Positions 47,537-59,039 of a DNA stretch of 64,000 bases are shown in pieces. The translations under genes and the position numbers were made by a program. Each line of letters starts with the position of its first letter. Within the stretch, counting starts at the first letter, position 1. Under the pieces are notes generated by a model. It saw only the letters and a list, made by a program, of their open reading frames with translations, ran no database searches and was not told where the DNA came from. Source of the DNA: Lelliottia nimipressuralis (GTDB lineage Bacteria > Pseudomonadota > Gammaproteobacteria > Enterobacterales > Enterobacteriaceae); contig NZ_SOMG01000011.1 in NCBI RefSeq assembly GCF_004402045.1, forward strand, positions 558,001-622,000, written 5' to 3'.

Positions 47537-48238
47537 ATGGAACTTGCCCGGTGGCAGCATAGCTTTGAGCGATGGCTAGAGGAAAACCACACGACCGACG
47601 ATACCGCACATGATATTTCGCACTTTCGTCGTGTCTGGATGACGGCGCAAAAAATCATGGCTCATCAGGCGGCCGATCCGCTGGTGGTCCTGACCGCATG
47701 CTATTTCCACGATATCGTCAGCCTGCCGAAAAACCACCCTGAACGCAGCCGGTCATCCCAGCTGGCAGCCCGCAAGACGAGTGCCATTCTGCGCCGCGAC
47801 TTCCCGGACTTCCCGTCTGAATGCTATGCCGCCGTGGAACATGCTGTTGAGGCGCACAGCTTTAGCGCCGGGATTGTGCCGCAGAGCATGGAAGCCAAAA
47901 TTGTGCAGGACGCTGACCGGCTGGAAGCGTTAGGGGCTATTGGTCTGGCGCGCGTTTTTGCCGTCTCGGGTGCGCTGGGCGTACCGCTTTTTGACGCAGA
48001 CGATCCGTTTGCCGATGCGCGTCCGCTGGACGATCGTGCGTTTGCCCTCGATCATTTTCAGACCAAGCTGCTGCGCTTGCCTGATACAATGCAAACAGAA
48101 ATGGGCCGCGAGCTGGCACGTCACAACGCCGATTTCCTGATCCAGTTTATGGCGAAACTCAGTGCTGAATTACACGGCGACTGCATCGGGATGGATAGCC
48201 AGGTGCTGAGCCGCTTCCGTCGCAGTTTGCGCGAATGA
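47537..48238 (+). CDS. yedJ: YedJ, HD-domain phosphohydrolase
   Basis: A 233-residue metal-dependent HD-domain protein with metal ligands in DISHFRRVW (His), CYFHDI (His-Asp) and [14 protein letters not shown] (Asp). It aligns along its length with E. coli YedJ (231), a predicted phosphohydrolase of unknown substrate. It stands in the conserved yedJ-dcm-vsr order. Confidence 0.9.
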   Translation: MELARWQHSFERWLEENHTTDDTAHDISHFRRVWMTAQKIMAHQAADPLVVLTACYFHDIVSLPKNHPERSRSSQLAARKTSAILRRDFPDFPSECYAAVEHAVEAHSFSAGIVPQSMEAKIVQDADRLEALGAIGLARVFAVSGALGVPLFDADDPFADARPLDDRAFALDHFQTKLLRLPDTMQTEMGRELARHNADFLIQFMAKLSAELHGDCIGMDSQVLSRFRRSLRE

Positions 48239-48281
48239 ACTGTGGTAATCTGTTCCCAGTCTTTATTCTCCGGTTAAAAGA

Positions 48282-49715
48282 ATGCAGGAAAAACGATCAG
48301 TGACAGAGCCCGCGCCTGAGCAGGCTGAGAAAACAACGGCAACGGTGCAGGCGTTACTGGGCCAGCTGTTGGATATCTATGATGCTAAAACGCTGGCAAA
48401 TCTGCTGGTGGCACAGGGTGAGAGCCACTGGAGCCCGGCTATTCTTAAACGTCTGCTGACCAGCGAGCGAGCTGGGCGTCGCCTGAGTGAAGGCGAGTTT
48501 CGTTATCTGCAAAACTTGCTTCCGCGTCCTTCTGCCGCGCACCCGAACTATGCCTTCCGCTTTATCGATCTGTTTGCCGGTATCGGCGGTATCCGACACG
48601 GTTTTGAAGCTATCGGTGGCCAGTGCGTGTTTACCAGCGAGTGGAACAAACACGCCGTGCGTACCTACAAGGCTAACTGGTACTGCGATCCCCACGAGCA
48701 TCATTTCAACGCGGATATCCGCGACGTCACCCTGAGCCATAAAAGCGGGGTGAGCGATGAACAAGCCGCCGAACACATTCGCCAGACGATCCCGGCCCAT
48801 GACGTGCTGCTGGCAGGTTTCCCGTGCCAGCCTTTCTCGCTGGCCGGCGTTTCAAAAAAGAATGCCCTCGGACGCGCCCACGGTTTTGCCTGCGATACGC
48901 AGGGAACGCTGTTTTTTGACGTGGCCCGTATCATTGACGCCCGTCGTCCGGCCATTTTTGTGCTGGAAAACGTTAAAAATTTAAAAAGCCACGACGGCGG
49001 GAAAACTTTCCGCATTATCATGCAAACCCTGGATGAGCTGGGTTATGACGTGGCCGATTCCCAGGACATGGGCGCGGATGACCCAAAAATCATTGATGGG
49101 AAACATTTCCTGCCCCAGCATCGCGAACGTATCGTGCTGGTGGGTTTCCGCCGCGATCTCAATCTGAAGGGTGACTTCACCCTGCGGGATATCCCGTCTT
49201 TGTATCCCGAACGCCGTCCCAGCGTGGCTGACCTGCTGGAACCTGTCGTTGACGCGAAATTTATCCTCACCCCGGTGCTGTGGAAATATCTCTACCGCTA
49301 TGCCAAGAAACATCAGGCGAAAGGCAACGGCTTCGGTTTTGGGATGGTCAACCCGAACGATCCGCACAGCGTGACCCGCACGTTGTCCGCTCGCTACTAC
49401 AAAGACGGCGCGGAAATCCTTATCGACAGAGGATGGGACAAGGCGCTGGGTGAAAAAGATTTCGACGATCCGCACAACCAGCGTCACCGTCCGCGACGCT
49501 TAACGCCGCGGGAATGCGCCCGGCTGATGGGCTTTGAATCCCCGCAGGGTTACCGCTTCCGCATTCCGGTTTCGGACACCCAGGCGTACCGTCAGTTTGG
49601 TAACTCGGTAGTGGTTCCCGCGTTCGCGGCCGTGGCAAAACTGCTGGCCTCGCGCATCAGACAGGCGGTAGCGCTCCGTCAGGGTGAGGCCGTCAATGAC
49701 GGATGTTCACAATAA
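48282..49715 (+). CDS. dcm: DNA-cytosine methyltransferase Dcm
   Basis: Dcm methylates the inner C of CCWGG. The 477-residue product (E. coli 472) has the C5-methyltransferase motifs: [16 protein letters not shown] (SAM), catalytic Cys182 in [20 protein letters not shown] and the C-terminal [11 protein letters not shown]. No restriction enzyme is nearby, so it is the usual solitary enterobacterial enzyme. It overlaps vsr by 20 bases. Confidence 0.96.
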   Translation: MQEKRSVTEPAPEQAEKTTATVQALLGQLLDIYDAKTLANLLVAQGESHWSPAILKRLLTSERAGRRLSEGEFRYLQNLLPRPSAAHPNYAFRFIDLFAGIGGIRHGFEAIGGQCVFTSEWNKHAVRTYKANWYCDPHEHHFNADIRDVTLSHKSGVSDEQAAEHIRQTIPAHDVLLAGFPCQPFSLAGVSKKNALGRAHGFACDTQGTLFFDVARIIDARRPAIFVLENVKNLKSHDGGKTFRIIMQTLDELGYDVADSQDMGADDPKIIDGKHFLPQHRERIVLVGFRRDLNLKGDFTLRDIPSLYPERRPSVADLLEPVVDAKFILTPVLWKYLYRYAKKHQAKGNGFGFGMVNPNDPHSVTRTLSARYYKDGAEILIDRGWDKALGEKDFDDPHNQRHRPRRLTPRECARLMGFESPQGYRFRIPVSDTQAYRQFGNSVVVPAFAAVAKLLASRIRQAVALRQGEAVNDGCSQ

Positions 49716-50187
49716 GGCGACGCGCAGTAAAAACATGCGTGCCATCGGCACGCGTGATACCGCCATTGAAAAGCGCCTGGCCGCGCTGCTGACGCAGGCG
49801 GGATTTGATTTCCGCGTGCAGGATGCCGCCCTGGCGGGTCGCCCCGATTTCGTCATCGACGCATGGCAGTGCATCATCTTTACCCACGGCTGTTTCTGGC
49901 ACCACCACGACTGCTACCTGTTTAAAGTCCCCGCGACGCGCACCGAATTCTGGCTGGATAAGATTGGCAAGAACGTCGAACGCGACAAGCGGGATCTCAC
50001 CACGCTGATTGCGCAGGGCTGGCGGGTGCTGATCGTCTGGGAGTGTGCGCTGAGGGGCAGATTAAAACTGAATGATGTTGAACTGTCGGAACGGCTGGAA
50101 GAGTGGATCTGCGGCGGCGGCCAGACCGCGCAGATCGACACGCAGGGTATTCACCTGCTTACGGTTTCTCCACCTCGCAAGGGGTGA
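49696..50187 (+). CDS. vsr: Very-short-patch mismatch endonuclease Vsr
   Basis: Vsr nicks at T:G mismatches left by deamination of Dcm-methylated cytosine. The 163-residue product (E. coli 156) begins [17 protein letters not shown] and has catalytic Asp51 in GRPDFV and the [10 protein letters not shown] metal motif. The ATG at 49696 lies inside dcm in another frame, as in E. coli. The 3' end overlaps the convergent yedA by 29 bases. Confidence 0.95.
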   Translation: MTDVHNKATRSKNMRAIGTRDTAIEKRLAALLTQAGFDFRVQDAALAGRPDFVIDAWQCIIFTHGCFWHHHDCYLFKVPATRTEFWLDKIGKNVERDKRDLTTLIAQGWRVLIVWECALRGRLKLNDVELSERLEEWICGGGQTAQIDTQGIHLLTVSPPRKG

Positions 50188-51073
50188 CCACCGGTTTTGC
50201 AGGCAGCAAATACTTGCCTAAGGTGACCAGCACGACGGCAAAAACAATCACCCCTAAAGCAACCCATTCAATGGAAGAGAGCGTTTCTCCGCCTAATCCC
50301 GTACCGAGCAGCACGGCCACGACCGGGTTGACGTAGGCATAGCTGGTGGCGACCGCCGGGGAGACGTTGCGGATCAGGAACATATAGGCATTAATGGCGA
50401 TGACAGAGCCAAACAGCGCCAGATACCCTACCGCGAGAAAGCCCGACAGGTCCGGCATGGTAGTCAGCTTTTCTCCCGTCAGCGTGGAGGCGAGAAGCAG
50501 TACAATCCCAGCAGCGAGCATCTCAATCGCGCCGGCCATCATGCCGGTGGGGAGCTCGATACGTGAACCGTATACGGAACCAAACGCCCAGCTGATCGAG
50601 CCTATCAGGATAATCACTGCGCCCCACGGATTCCCGCTCAGGTTACCGCCGCTATTGAGCAAAATAATGCCGGTCAGTCCTATGCCAATTCCCAGCCATT
50701 CCAGCTTGCGGGTGCGGATGCCGAACAGGCGGCTGAAGCAGAGGGTGAAGAGCGGTACGGTGGCAACGACCACGGCGGCGATCCCGGACGGTACGTTCTG
50801 GTGCTCGGCAATCGTCACAAACCCATTTCCCACCGCCAGCAGCAGCAGGCCGATCAGGGCGGCATTCAGCATCGGGCGCAGAGGGGGAAGTTTATGTCCG
50901 CGCAGCAGCAGGAACGCGAGCAGCAAGACGCCAGCCGAGAGGAAGCGGATGCCCGCCATCATCAGTGGCGGCCAGCTTTCCACGCCGATGCGAATGACAA
51001 AGTAGGTTGAACCCCAGATGATGTACAGCGAAAAGAGTGCCCCAATGAGCGGTAGCAATTGCCGGAAACGCAT
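50159..51073 (-). CDS. yedA: YedA, EamA-family transporter
   Basis: A 304-residue membrane protein with ten predicted helices in two EamA repeats (LYIIWGSTYFVIRIG at the start, SYAYVNPVVAVLLG in the second repeat). It aligns with E. coli YedA (306), a putative drug/metabolite exporter of unknown substrate. Position after vsr, convergent, is as in E. coli. Confidence 0.9.
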   Translation of the reverse strand: MRFRQLLPLIGALFSLYIIWGSTYFVIRIGVESWPPLMMAGIRFLSAGVLLLAFLLLRGHKLPPLRPMLNAALIGLLLLAVGNGFVTIAEHQNVPSGIAAVVVATVPLFTLCFSRLFGIRTRKLEWLGIGIGLTGIILLNSGGNLSGNPWGAVIILIGSISWAFGSVYGSRIELPTGMMAGAIEMLAAGIVLLLASTLTGEKLTTMPDLSGFLAVGYLALFGSVIAINAYMFLIRNVSPAVATSYAYVNPVVAVLLGTGLGGETLSSIEWVALGVIVFAVVLVTLGKYLLPAKPVVTPCEVEKP

Positions 51074-51251
51074 AATCCCTCACGACGTAATAAAAAGGTC
51101 GCTGATAGTAAACGCGAAAACTATCGTGCTGGCGAGTCCTTTAATTGTGCAGTCGATGTTAATTTTTTGTTGACGCGAGGTGCCTGTTTCCGGGTTTGCG
51201 CTTTTGCTCCATACTATTCACTTAATTACCAAAAAATGAAGGATGAAGATT

Positions 51252-52163
51252 TTGGCAGGAAGTAGCTTATTAACATTGCTGGATGATATTGCCACCTTAC
51301 TGGATGATATTTCGGTGATGGGTAAACTGGCGGCGAAAAAAACCGCAGGTGTGCTGGGAGATGATTTATCGCTTAACGCCCAACAGGTGAGTGGCGTGAG
51401 GGCTAACCGTGAATTGCCGGTGGTGTGGGGCGTGGCGAAAGGCTCCTTCCTGAATAAGGTGATTCTGGTACCGCTGGCGCTGTTGATCAGCGCCTTTATT
51501 CCCTGGGCTATCACGCCGCTGCTGATGATTGGCGGGGCATTTCTCTGCTTCGAGGGGGTGGAGAAAGTCCTGCACTCCTTTAGCGCGCGCAAGGAGAGCG
51601 ATACGCCGGAGATGCGCCAGCAGCGTCTTGAAGCGCTGGCCGCTCAGGATCCGAAAACCTTCGAGCGCGATAAAGTCAAAGGTGCCATTCGGACCGACTT
51701 TATTCTGTCCGCGGAAATTGTTGCCATTACGCTTGGCATTGTGTCCGACGCGCCGCTTCTGAATCAGGTTCTGATCCTTTCCGGCATCGCCATTCTGGTC
51801 ACGGTAGGCGTGTACGGCCTGGTCGGATTGATCGTTAAGCTGGATGATATTGGCTACTGGCTGGAGACGAAATCAAGCGCGGTGGCAAAAGGCATCGGCA
51901 AGAGCCTGCTGGTACTGGCCCCCTGGCTGATGAAGAGTTTGTCCGTGGTGGGCACGCTGGCGATGTTCCTCGTGGGCGGCGGTATTGTGGTTCACGGCAT
52001 TGCGCCGCTGCATCATGCTATTGAACATTTCTCCTCGGCGCAGGGTGCTGTTGTCGCGGCGATTCTGCCCACTCTGCTGAATCTGGTGCTGGGCTTTATC
52101 GTTGGCGCTATCGTCGTCGCGGCGGTGAAACTGGTTGAGAAAATACGCGGCACGTCGCACTAA
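51252..52163 (+). CDS. yedI: YedI, DUF808 inner-membrane protein
   Basis: A 303-residue integral membrane protein nearly identical in many stretches to E. coli YedI (305), such as [20 protein letters not shown] and [15 protein letters not shown]. Function unknown. I prefer a TTG start at 51252 (AAGGA nine bases upstream, matching the E. coli length) over the ATG at 51243, which directly abuts the ribosome site. Confidence 0.85.
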   Translation: MAGSSLLTLLDDIATLLDDISVMGKLAAKKTAGVLGDDLSLNAQQVSGVRANRELPVVWGVAKGSFLNKVILVPLALLISAFIPWAITPLLMIGGAFLCFEGVEKVLHSFSARKESDTPEMRQQRLEALAAQDPKTFERDKVKGAIRTDFILSAEIVAITLGIVSDAPLLNQVLILSGIAILVTVGVYGLVGLIVKLDDIGYWLETKSSAVAKGIGKSLLVLAPWLMKSLSVVGTLAMFLVGGGIVVHGIAPLHHAIEHFSSAQGAVVAAILPTLLNLVLGFIVGAIVVAAVKLVEKIRGTSH

Positions 52164-52184
52164 TTGTTACCCGCTGTGGGATGC

Positions 52185-52252
52185 AAAAAGACCATTCCTC
52201 GTCTAAATTGAAACAGTTTCACCCTGATACAGGAGGCAGGTATGGTCTTTTT
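52185..52252 (+). promoter_or_regulatory. Leader inverted repeat covering the yodC start codon
   Basis: AAAAAGACCAT (52185-52195) is perfectly complementary to ATGGTCTTTTT (52242-52252), whose first three bases are the yodC start codon. The AGGAGG site (52231-52236) is in the loop, with a smaller hairpin TGAAAC-a-GTTTCA. If both arms are transcribed, pairing would hide the start codon. Confidence 0.55.
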
Positions 52253-52424
52253 GGTCAGTGATGAAGTTAAGCCTAAGAAGGGCGGCCCACGTATGATTGT
52301 CACCGGGTATTCCAGCGGAATGGTGGAATGTCGGTGGCACGATGGCTATAGCATCAAGCGGGAAGCATTTCGTGAAGATGAGCTTCAGCCGGGGGACGGG
52401 CAGCACAAGCGGGACAAGGCTTAA
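52242..52424 (+). CDS. yodC: YodC, small conserved protein
   Basis: A 60-residue protein, the same length as E. coli YodC and alike throughout (KGGPRMIVTGYSSGMVECRW). The fold resembles small SH3-like proteins of the DUF2158 family; function unknown. AGGAGG precedes the ATG, and a strong terminator follows. Confidence 0.9.
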   Translation: MVFLVSDEVKPKKGGPRMIVTGYSSGMVECRWHDGYSIKREAFREDELQPGDGQHKRDKA

Positions 52425-52431
52425 TCACATA

Positions 52432-52457
52432 ACGCCCGGCTTTGCCGGGCGTTTTTA
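52432..52457 (+). terminator. yodC terminator
   Basis: ACGCCCGGC-ttt-GCCGGGCGT followed by TTTT. Confidence 0.88.
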
Positions 52458-52497
52458 TTTCAAGTACCGAGTGTAAGGCAGTAATCAGGGAGTGTGT

Positions 52498-54198
52498 GTG
52501 CAGCGCGATACCTTTGTTGTAAAACAATCTTTTCTACAATGGCTGCATAAGCGTAGCAATCCGGGGTTGATTGTTAATCTCTGTTTTTTGACCGTTCTGG
52601 TGTTTTCCACACTCCTGACCTGGCGCGAGGTGGTGGTGCTGGAAGAAGCGTATATCTCCAGCCAGCGTAACCATCTGGATACGGTGGCCAGTTCGCTGGA
52701 CCGGCAGTTACAGAACAGCGTGGACAGGATGCTGTTGTTCCGTCAGGGCATGCGTGATGCGATCCAGACGCCGCTGGCATTTGATGTCCTGGAGAATGCG
52801 GTGTCACGCTTTAACGCGGTCCGCATGCTCCCCACCTGGCAGCTTGCCGTTGACAAACAACGCACCCTTCCCATTAACGGCGTGTCGGATGCCTTCGTCG
52901 AAAAAACCACGATTCTGAATCGTGACGCTGAGCGCATCAGTCATGAAATTTCTGCCGCGCTCGAAGTGGGGTATCTGCTCAGGCTGGCGTCGTCGAGAGC
53001 GCGAACGGAAGCGCGGGTAATCTATGTGTCCCGCGCCGGATTTTTTATTTCCACAGACACGCCGGAGCAGGCGGGCGATATCACCTCCCGCTATTACCAT
53101 CTGGTCACGCAATCCTGGTTTACCCAGCAGTCGGAACGTAACAATCGCGCTCGCGCGGTGCGCTGGTTTATCTCCACGCCTTCATCCTGGACGAATGATG
53201 AACGAACGATTACCGCCAGCGTCCCCATCTATTTTGATCATTACTGGTATGGCGTCGTGGCGATGGATTTTGCGCTGAACACGATGCAGCGTCTGCTGGC
53301 TGACGCGACGGAAGACCGGACGGAAGGGGAGTATCAGCTGTACGACACCCGGCTCAATATGATTGCCACTTCTGCCCACGCGGGAACCCCGGTTAACCAC
53401 TTCGACGAACGTGAAACGGCGCAGATTGCCCACGCGATTGAGAACGATACCGGCGGCGGCATCCGCCTCGGAAGCCGTTTTGTTAGCTGGGAGCGGCTCG
53501 ATCACTTCGACGGCGTTGTCTTGCGGATCCACACCCTGCATGAAGGGGTGCAAGACGACTTCGGCAGCATCAGTATTGTGCTGGCGCTGCTGTGGGCGCT
53601 CTTTACCGCCATGCTATTGATCTCGTGGCTGGTTATTCGCCGGATGGTGAGTAACATGTATACGCTTCAGCATTCGCTCCAGTGGCAGGCCTGGCATGAC
53701 CCGCTTACCCGGCTGAACAATCGCGGCGCGCTGTTCGACCGTGCAAAAATACTGGCGGAAACCTGTCGCCAGAAATCTCTGCCATTTTCAGTGATTCAGA
53801 TCGATCTCGACCACTTTAAAAACATCAACGACCGTTTTGGCCATCAGGCCGGGGATAAAGTGCTATCCCACACGGCGGGACTGATTGCCAGCGCGTTACG
53901 CAAGAATGATGTGGCAGGGCGCGTCGGCGGGGAAGAGTTTTGTGTCGTCCTGCCGGGGATTGGTCTGGAAGAGGCGAGAGGCGTCGCGGACCGTATTCGC
54001 TGCCGAATCAACAGTAAGGAGATCCTGGTGAAGAAGAGCACGACGCTACGCATCAGCGCGTCACTGGGCGTCAGCAGTGCGGATGAAGCGGGGAACTACG
54101 ATTTTGAACAGCTGCAGTCCATTGCGGACGCCCGGTTATATCAGGCTAAACAGACCGGGCGTAACCGGGTCGTCTGGCGGGATCAGGACAGGAAGTGA
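52498..54198 (+). CDS. dgcQ: Diguanylate cyclase DgcQ (YedQ)
   Basis: Makes cyclic di-GMP, a second messenger favouring sessile life. The 566-residue product has an N-terminal membrane helix (about 20-42), a periplasmic sensor domain, a second helix (about 360-382), and a GGDEF domain with active GGEEF. An inhibitory RxxD site (R-K-N-D) lies five residues before it, so product inhibition is expected. It aligns with E. coli DgcQ (564). The GTG at 52498, five bases after AGGGAG, is the likely start; other GTGs are adjacent. The 3' end overlaps the convergent yedP. Confidence 0.93.
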   Translation: MQRDTFVVKQSFLQWLHKRSNPGLIVNLCFLTVLVFSTLLTWREVVVLEEAYISSQRNHLDTVASSLDRQLQNSVDRMLLFRQGMRDAIQTPLAFDVLENAVSRFNAVRMLPTWQLAVDKQRTLPINGVSDAFVEKTTILNRDAERISHEISAALEVGYLLRLASSRARTEARVIYVSRAGFFISTDTPEQAGDITSRYYHLVTQSWFTQQSERNNRARAVRWFISTPSSWTNDERTITASVPIYFDHYWYGVVAMDFALNTMQRLLADATEDRTEGEYQLYDTRLNMIATSAHAGTPVNHFDERETAQIAHAIENDTGGGIRLGSRFVSWERLDHFDGVVLRIHTLHEGVQDDFGSISIVLALLWALFTAMLLISWLVIRRMVSNMYTLQHSLQWQAWHDPLTRLNNRGALFDRAKILAETCRQKSLPFSVIQIDLDHFKNINDRFGHQAGDKVLSHTAGLIASALRKNDVAGRVGGEEFCVVLPGIGLEEARGVADRIRCRINSKEILVKKSTTLRISASLGVSSADEAGNYDFEQLQSIADARLYQAKQTGRNRVVWRDQDRK

Positions 54199-54983
54199 TC
54201 CAGCCCCTCGTGCCAGCCCGCTGGCCCGGGCTGTTGGGTGTGATAAACCCGCCTGGGGTTATCGTCCCGTAGCGTGATACCCTGGCGGTTAATGCCCTTA
54301 ATCACCACCGCGTAGTCAACGCTGTCCAGCAGCGGCGCATCATTAGGACCATCGCCGAGCCCCAGGGTCGTGGGTTCGATCTCTTCCTGCTCACGGTATT
54401 GCTCAATCAGCCAGTTAACCGCCACGTCCTTGCCACAGCGGACGTCCAGAATATGCCAGAAGCGCGCTCCCTGCAGGCATTGCAGGCCGCAGCGCGCCAG
54501 TTCCTCTTCAAACTGGACCAGGTTCTCATCGGTGTCACGCCAGATGAGCGTAACGGAGGCTTCATGCCTGCGGGCAAGCGCCGAACGATAACGCGTCAGT
54601 CCCGTCCATTCGCTGATGACGTGCTCATCTACGTCGTCAAAGGTGGTGAATTTAAAGCCCATCTGCAGACGGATGTGCTCGATCCGCGGGCGAATATCCC
54701 GGTGCGTCATCCCTCTTATCTGGCGCTGAACCTTTTCCCAACGCACGTCAGGCTGAATAACCGCGCCGTTCTCGGCAATAAAAGGCAAGCCTTCCAGGCC
54801 CAGATCCTGCTGGATATCCAGCATCTCAGCCGCGGTCTTGCTGCTGCAAAGAATGACCGGCACCTGGTTATCCAGCAGCCTGTCCAGCCAGGGCATTGCG
54901 GGCTGCCACTCATAGGTATGAATATCCAGCAACGAGCCGTCCAGGTCAGAAAAAATCAGCAATGAATCCCGCAGTGAAGGCAT
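54183..54983 (-). CDS. yedP: YedP, HAD-family mannosyl-3-phosphoglycerate phosphatase-like protein
   Basis: A 266-residue HAD phosphatase with motif [11 protein letters not shown] (nucleophile Asp), motif II LCSSK and motif [15 protein letters not shown]. coli YedP (271) is classed as a mannosyl-3-phosphoglycerate phosphatase, though the partner synthase is absent in most enterobacteria, so the physiological substrate is doubtful. Convergent with dgcQ (16-base overlap). Confidence 0.9.
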   Translation of the reverse strand: MPSLRDSLLIFSDLDGSLLDIHTYEWQPAMPWLDRLLDNQVPVILCSSKTAAEMLDIQQDLGLEGLPFIAENGAVIQPDVRWEKVQRQIRGMTHRDIRPRIEHIRLQMGFKFTTFDDVDEHVISEWTGLTRYRSALARRHEASVTLIWRDTDENLVQFEEELARCGLQCLQGARFWHILDVRCGKDVAVNWLIEQYREQEEIEPTTLGLGDGPNDAPLLDSVDYAVVIKGINRQGITLRDDNPRRVYHTQQPGPAGWHEGLDHFLS

Positions 54984-55156
54984 AGTCGCTCCTGGTAACG
55001 GCCGCGTCGGTTTCTAAGAAAATTCCTAAAAAAATAACCGAGGTGGAAACCGGGGAAAAGAGAACGGTCCCTGGCAAACCCGCATTCGGCGTATGTTATT
55101 GCGGATAACAAAAAGCATTATGTTAAAAATAGTATATTCATCATAAGAATATATGC

Positions 55157-55185
55157 TTGTCAGACAAATTCGTTGGGGATAGTGT
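55157..55185 (+). promoter_or_regulatory. Promoter of DsrA
   Basis: TTGTCA, 17 bases, TAGTGT, six to seven bases before the expected RNA start. Confidence 0.6.
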
Positions 55186-55190
55186 GGTGC

Positions 55191-55281
55191 GTACATCAGA
55201 TTTCCTGGTGTAACGAATTTTCAAGTGCTTCTTGCATAAGCAAGTTTTGATCCCGGTCATCCCCATGACCGGGATTTTTTT
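55191..55281 (+). ncRNA. dsrA: Small regulatory RNA DsrA
   Basis: DsrA is an Hfq-dependent RNA that opens the rpoS leader at low temperature and represses hns. The stretch ACATCAGATTTCCTGGTGTA at its 5' end and AAGTGCTTCTTGC in the middle match the E. coli RNA closely. It ends in a strong terminator hairpin (ATCCCGGTCAT-cccc-ATGACCGGGAT plus T7). The terminator stem differs in sequence from E. coli while pairing is kept, and the segment before stem 2 is slightly shorter. It lies between yedP and yodD, as in E. coli. No protein is encoded here. Confidence 0.9.
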
Positions 55282-55285
55282 CGCC

Positions 55286-55828
<543 letters not shown>

Positions 55829-55834
55829 CACGGC

Positions 55835-55860
55835 GTCGGGTAGCGCTTCGCGTGCCCGAC
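55835..55860. repeat. REP-like hairpin after dsrB
   Basis: GTCGGGTAGCGCTTCG ... GTGCCCGAC, a single short REP-type palindrome that may also serve dsrB as a 3' hairpin. Confidence 0.6.
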
Positions 55861-55875
55861 AACGTCCGCAAAAGC

Positions 55876-55899
55876 AAAAATCTCTGGCCAGGCCAGAGA
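55876..55899 (-). terminator. rcsA terminator
   Basis: On the minus strand TCTCTGGCC-T-GGCCAGAGA followed by TTTTT; the palindrome is nearly perfect so a few central bases form the loop. Confidence 0.75.
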
Positions 55900-55935
55900 T
55901 CAAAGGTAGGGTGCACAGGGTCTTTTCTTAAGCGA

Positions 55936-56559
55936 CTAACGCATGTTGACGAAAATCCCGTTCGTCACATTATCGGTCAGGCGTACCACGTGGTAGATCA
56001 CTTGCTTATTATGCGTTTTAATTTTCCTTTTAATATTTCCTTTGTGTGACGAAACGGTTTTAGCTTTAATATTCATCTGGTCTGAGATCTGAATAGTTCC
56101 TTGGCCCGCCATCCACATTCTCAGCATACTTGATTCAGTCCTGCTTAATGATAGGGTGGGTAAGTTAACCGCTCCTACATTTTTAACTTCTTTATTCAAA
56201 TAATCACCCAGAATGTCATCCAGCGACTCTGGTTTAATCGATTTAGAACTGATCAATAAATTTTTACGGACCAACAAATACTCATCGAAATGGATATTTG
56301 CGATCGCCATAAAAACTATAAACAGGGTTTTTGGATGCTGATTAATGATTTGCTTAATGTGCTGACTGTTGGCTGGATCGTGAATGAAACAGTCCTCATT
56401 AATAAACACCACGCCTGGTTTTAGTTCGTCACAAGCGGCCGCGAGTTCGTCAACGGTGTGTGCATCGTTGATGTCTCTCTTTCTTACCCCTCTGCTTGCC
56501 AGGTACCCGGTTAACCCTAGCCGGGTGTAGCTGCATAAATCCATAATGATCGTTGACAT
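55936..56559 (-). CDS. rcsA: RcsA, colanic-acid capsule co-activator
   Basis: RcsA pairs with RcsB to activate capsule genes and repress flhDC; it is a Lon substrate. The 207-residue product matches E. coli RcsA (207), with a LuxR-type DNA-binding domain at the end ([42 protein letters not shown], in part). An RcsAB-like box lies upstream at 56709-56722, in line with autoregulation. It sits next to fliR of the primary system, as in E. coli. Confidence 0.95.
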   Translation of the reverse strand: MSTIIMDLCSYTRLGLTGYLASRGVRKRDINDAHTVDELAAACDELKPGVVFINEDCFIHDPANSQHIKQIINQHPKTLFIVFMAIANIHFDEYLLVRKNLLISSKSIKPESLDDILGDYLNKEVKNVGAVNLPTLSLSRTESSMLRMWMAGQGTIQISDQMNIKAKTVSSHKGNIKRKIKTHNKQVIYHVVRLTDNVTNGIFVNMR

Positions 56560-56708
56560 GGCATACCCTCACTCAATGCGTAACGATAATTCACCATCTG
56601 CCTGAGAGCTCAAAACAGCCATACGGGATGGAAAAAAATAATAAACCTGTGAGCATGACAAAGACTTTCAGGCGGACTCACTATCCCGTAAAGTTACGTA
56701 TAATTTGC

Positions 56709-56722
56709 CAGGAATCTTCTTA
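56709..56722 (-). promoter_or_regulatory. RcsAB box upstream of rcsA
   Basis: On the minus strand TAAGAAGATTCCTG, close to the RcsAB consensus (TAAGAATATTCCTA in idealised form), 150 bases before rcsA. The remaining bases of the 294-base rcsA-fliR gap show nothing else I can name. Confidence 0.65.
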
Positions 56723-56853
56723 AAGTAAAGTAAATATTAAGTATTGTGAGATGGTTAGAAACAATTAAACCGCGTCAGATATATCCTGGAAGATGTTTTT
56801 CGTGTTTTATTTTAGGAATATCCTCAGAAAGACAATGGCAACAGTGAGGGCTA

Positions 56854-57639
56854 TTATTTACGAGGCAGCTCGCTGACAATATCCGCTAACAGGTTGAATA
56901 TCTCGCCGAATAAATGTTCACAGAAGGGAGCGATAAGTGGCATCAGTAGTGACATTAATAAAATTCCGACCGTCAGCGTCAGCGGAAAACCAATGACAAA
57001 CACCGAAAGCTGCGGTGCCATTCGGTTAAGTAAACCTAATGCCAGGTTGACGGTCAGCAGCAGGGTGATGATCGGCAGCGCCAGCATCAGCCCGTTCAGG
57101 AATATCAGCCCCGCCGCGCGGGTGAGCGCCAGGAAGGCATTGCTGTTCACCGGATTTTCACCAATCGGCAGCGTATGGAACGTATCCACCAGCATGGAGA
57201 TAAGCCAGAGATGGCCGTTGAACGACAGGAACAGCAGCATGGCGAGCAGATCGATAATTCGGGCCAGCACGGGCATGTTGAGATGACTGCCGGGATCAAC
57301 AAACGTGGCGAACGATAACCCCATCTGCAGGCCAATCAGTTCCCCTGCGGTACGCACCGCGGCAAAAGCGAGCTGCATGGTAAAGCCGACGGCGACGCCA
57401 ATCATGACCTGCTGTAGCGCCACCCACACCGCATTCGCCGAGAAGATCGGAATATCCACAGGGGGCAGGGACGGGGCGACGATAATGGAGATGATGATGC
57501 CCAGCCCCACTTTGACACGCTTGGGGATCGATTTCTCACTGAGAATCGGGGCGGTGGATATCAGCGCCATGATCCGCAGCATCGGCCAGAAATAGACGCC
57601 GAGCCACTGAACCCACTGGTCGCTGGTGAAGTGCAGCAT
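56854..57639 (-). CDS. fliR: FliR, export gate protein of the primary flagellar system
   Basis: The 261-residue product matches E. coli FliR in length and sequence ([43 protein letters not shown]). With FliP and FliQ it makes the export gate in the inner membrane. It is the last gene of fliL-R and differs clearly from the FliR at 2-583, the second system. Confidence 0.96.
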   Translation of the reverse strand: MLHFTSDQWVQWLGVYFWPMLRIMALISTAPILSEKSIPKRVKVGLGIIISIIVAPSLPPVDIPIFSANAVWVALQQVMIGVAVGFTMQLAFAAVRTAGELIGLQMGLSFATFVDPGSHLNMPVLARIIDLLAMLLFLSFNGHLWLISMLVDTFHTLPIGENPVNSNAFLALTRAAGLIFLNGLMLALPIITLLLTVNLALGLLNRMAPQLSVFVIGFPLTLTVGILLMSLLMPLIAPFCEHLFGEIFNLLADIVSELPRK

Positions 57640-57646
57640 CGTCAGG

Positions 57647-57916
57647 TCAGCCGATGATATACGGCAGATTGGTAAACAGGTTGCGCATATAGTCCAGCAA
57701 CAGGTTCAGCATCCACGGCCCGGCCACGATAATCGCCATGAACACGGCAATGATTTTCGGGATAAATGACAGGGTCATTTCGTTAATCTGCGTGGCTGCC
57801 TGCAGAATACTGATGATAAGACCAGTAACCAGCGCGACAAGCAGCAGTGGAGCGGCAACGGCAATGGCGATTTTCATCGCTTCCGTGCCCATCATCATGA
57901 CCGATTCGGGTGTCAT
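57647..57916 (-). CDS. fliQ: FliQ, flagellar export gate protein
   Basis: An 89-residue, two-helix membrane protein, the same length as E. coli FliQ ([35 protein letters not shown]). It lies between fliP and fliR with gaps under ten bases. Confidence 0.96.
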   Translation of the reverse strand: MTPESVMMMGTEAMKIAIAVAAPLLLVALVTGLIISILQAATQINEMTLSFIPKIIAVFMAIIVAGPWMLNLLLDYMRNLFTNLPYIIG

Positions 57917-57925
57917 TGCCGTTCC

Positions 57926-58663
57926 TTAACTGTAAAAACTCTGCGCCAGCGAACTGACCAGCAGCTGCCAACCGTCGACCAGCACAAAGAGCATGATCTT
58001 AAAGGGCAGGGCAATGGTGGCGGGTGGAACCATCATCATCCCGAGCGCCATCAGGACGCTGGCGATCACCAGGTCGATAATCAGGAACGGAATAAAAATG
58101 GTGAAGCCAATCTGGAACGCGGTTTTCAGCTCGCTGGTGACGTAGGCTGGCAGAAGAATACGCATTGGCACCGCTTCCGGTCCCTGCAGTTCGCCGGTGT
58201 TGGACAGGCGGGCAAAGAGCGCAAGGTCCGCTTCGCGCGTCTGGCGCAGCATAAATTCCCGCAGCGGCTGCGCGCCTTTATCCAGCGCCTCCTGCATGGA
58301 GATTTTATCTTCGCTAAACGGCTGGTAGGCGTCGGTATAAATTTTATCGATAACCGGCGACATAATGAAAAAGGTCAAAAACAGTGACAGCCCCAGCAGA
58401 ACCTGGTTTGGCGGGGCGGAAGGGGTTCCCAGCGCGTTTCGCAGCAGACCAAAAACGATGATGATGCGGGTGAAGCTGGTCATCATCAGCAGAATGGCCG
58501 GAATAAACGTCAGCGAGGTGATGAACACCAGCGTCTGAACCGGAAGCGACCAGCTTTGTCCGCCGCCCGCGAGAGGGGTTGAAACCAGACCGGGCAGTTG
58601 CGCATAGACTGCGGGAGCAAACAGGCCAACGCCCGCAAGCGTCAGGGATAACAAACGGCGCAT
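57926..58663 (-). CDS. fliP: FliP, flagellar export gate protein
   Basis: A 245-residue membrane protein (E. coli 245) with a cleavable signal peptide and the signatures [18 protein letters not shown] and [27 protein letters not shown] in part. It overlaps fliO by one base. Confidence 0.96.
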   Translation of the reverse strand: MRRLLSLTLAGVGLFAPAVYAQLPGLVSTPLAGGGQSWSLPVQTLVFITSLTFIPAILLMMTSFTRIIIVFGLLRNALGTPSAPPNQVLLGLSLFLTFFIMSPVIDKIYTDAYQPFSEDKISMQEALDKGAQPLREFMLRQTREADLALFARLSNTGELQGPEAVPMRILLPAYVTSELKTAFQIGFTIFIPFLIIDLVIASVLMALGMMMVPPATIALPFKIMLFVLVDGWQLLVSSLAQSFYS

Positions 58664-59037
58664 CAGGATCTCCCGGAACGCTTTAGCAAACTCTTCATGA
58701 CGGACTGAAAATCCGCAGGGGCGTCTGCGCGCTCGTCCACCACAACAGGGGCGGGCGGCAGTTTATGTAATACGTTGATGTTTGAAGCTGTTACGCCCAG
58801 GACCAGACGCGCGTCGTCCACCTCGACGATGACCACGCGTTCGCGTGGCCCCAGCGTGGTGCTGGCGCTAACTTTCAGGCCGCGGGTACCGGCGGTTTTA
58901 CCCGCCAGGCCAAAGCGCTTCGCCAGCCATGCGGCGATAAGAATAAAGGCAATAATACCGAGCAACGCCCCGCTCACCTGGAGCAGAGGTGAGCCGGGGA
59001 CGGCAGAAGGTTGTGATATTGTTGCCTGGGTTTTCAT
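58663..59037 (-). CDS. fliO: FliO, assembly factor of the export gate
   Basis: FliO helps the FliP ring assemble. The 124-residue product has one membrane helix (about 22-43, [19 protein letters not shown]) and a short cytoplasmic domain ([22 protein letters not shown]). Length as in E. coli (121). Confidence 0.93.
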   Translation of the reverse strand: MKTQATISQPSAVPGSPLLQVSGALLGIIAFILIAAWLAKRFGLAGKTAGTRGLKVSASTTLGPRERVVIVEVDDARLVLGVTASNINVLHKLPPAPVVVDERADAPADFQSVMKSLLKRSGRS

Positions 59038-59039
59038 GC

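Noticed and set aside
48282..50187. dcm-vsr as part of a mobile restriction-modification system
   Set aside because: No restriction gene or mobility gene is present, and the yedJ-dcm-vsr-yedA order is that of the E. coli chromosome backbone.
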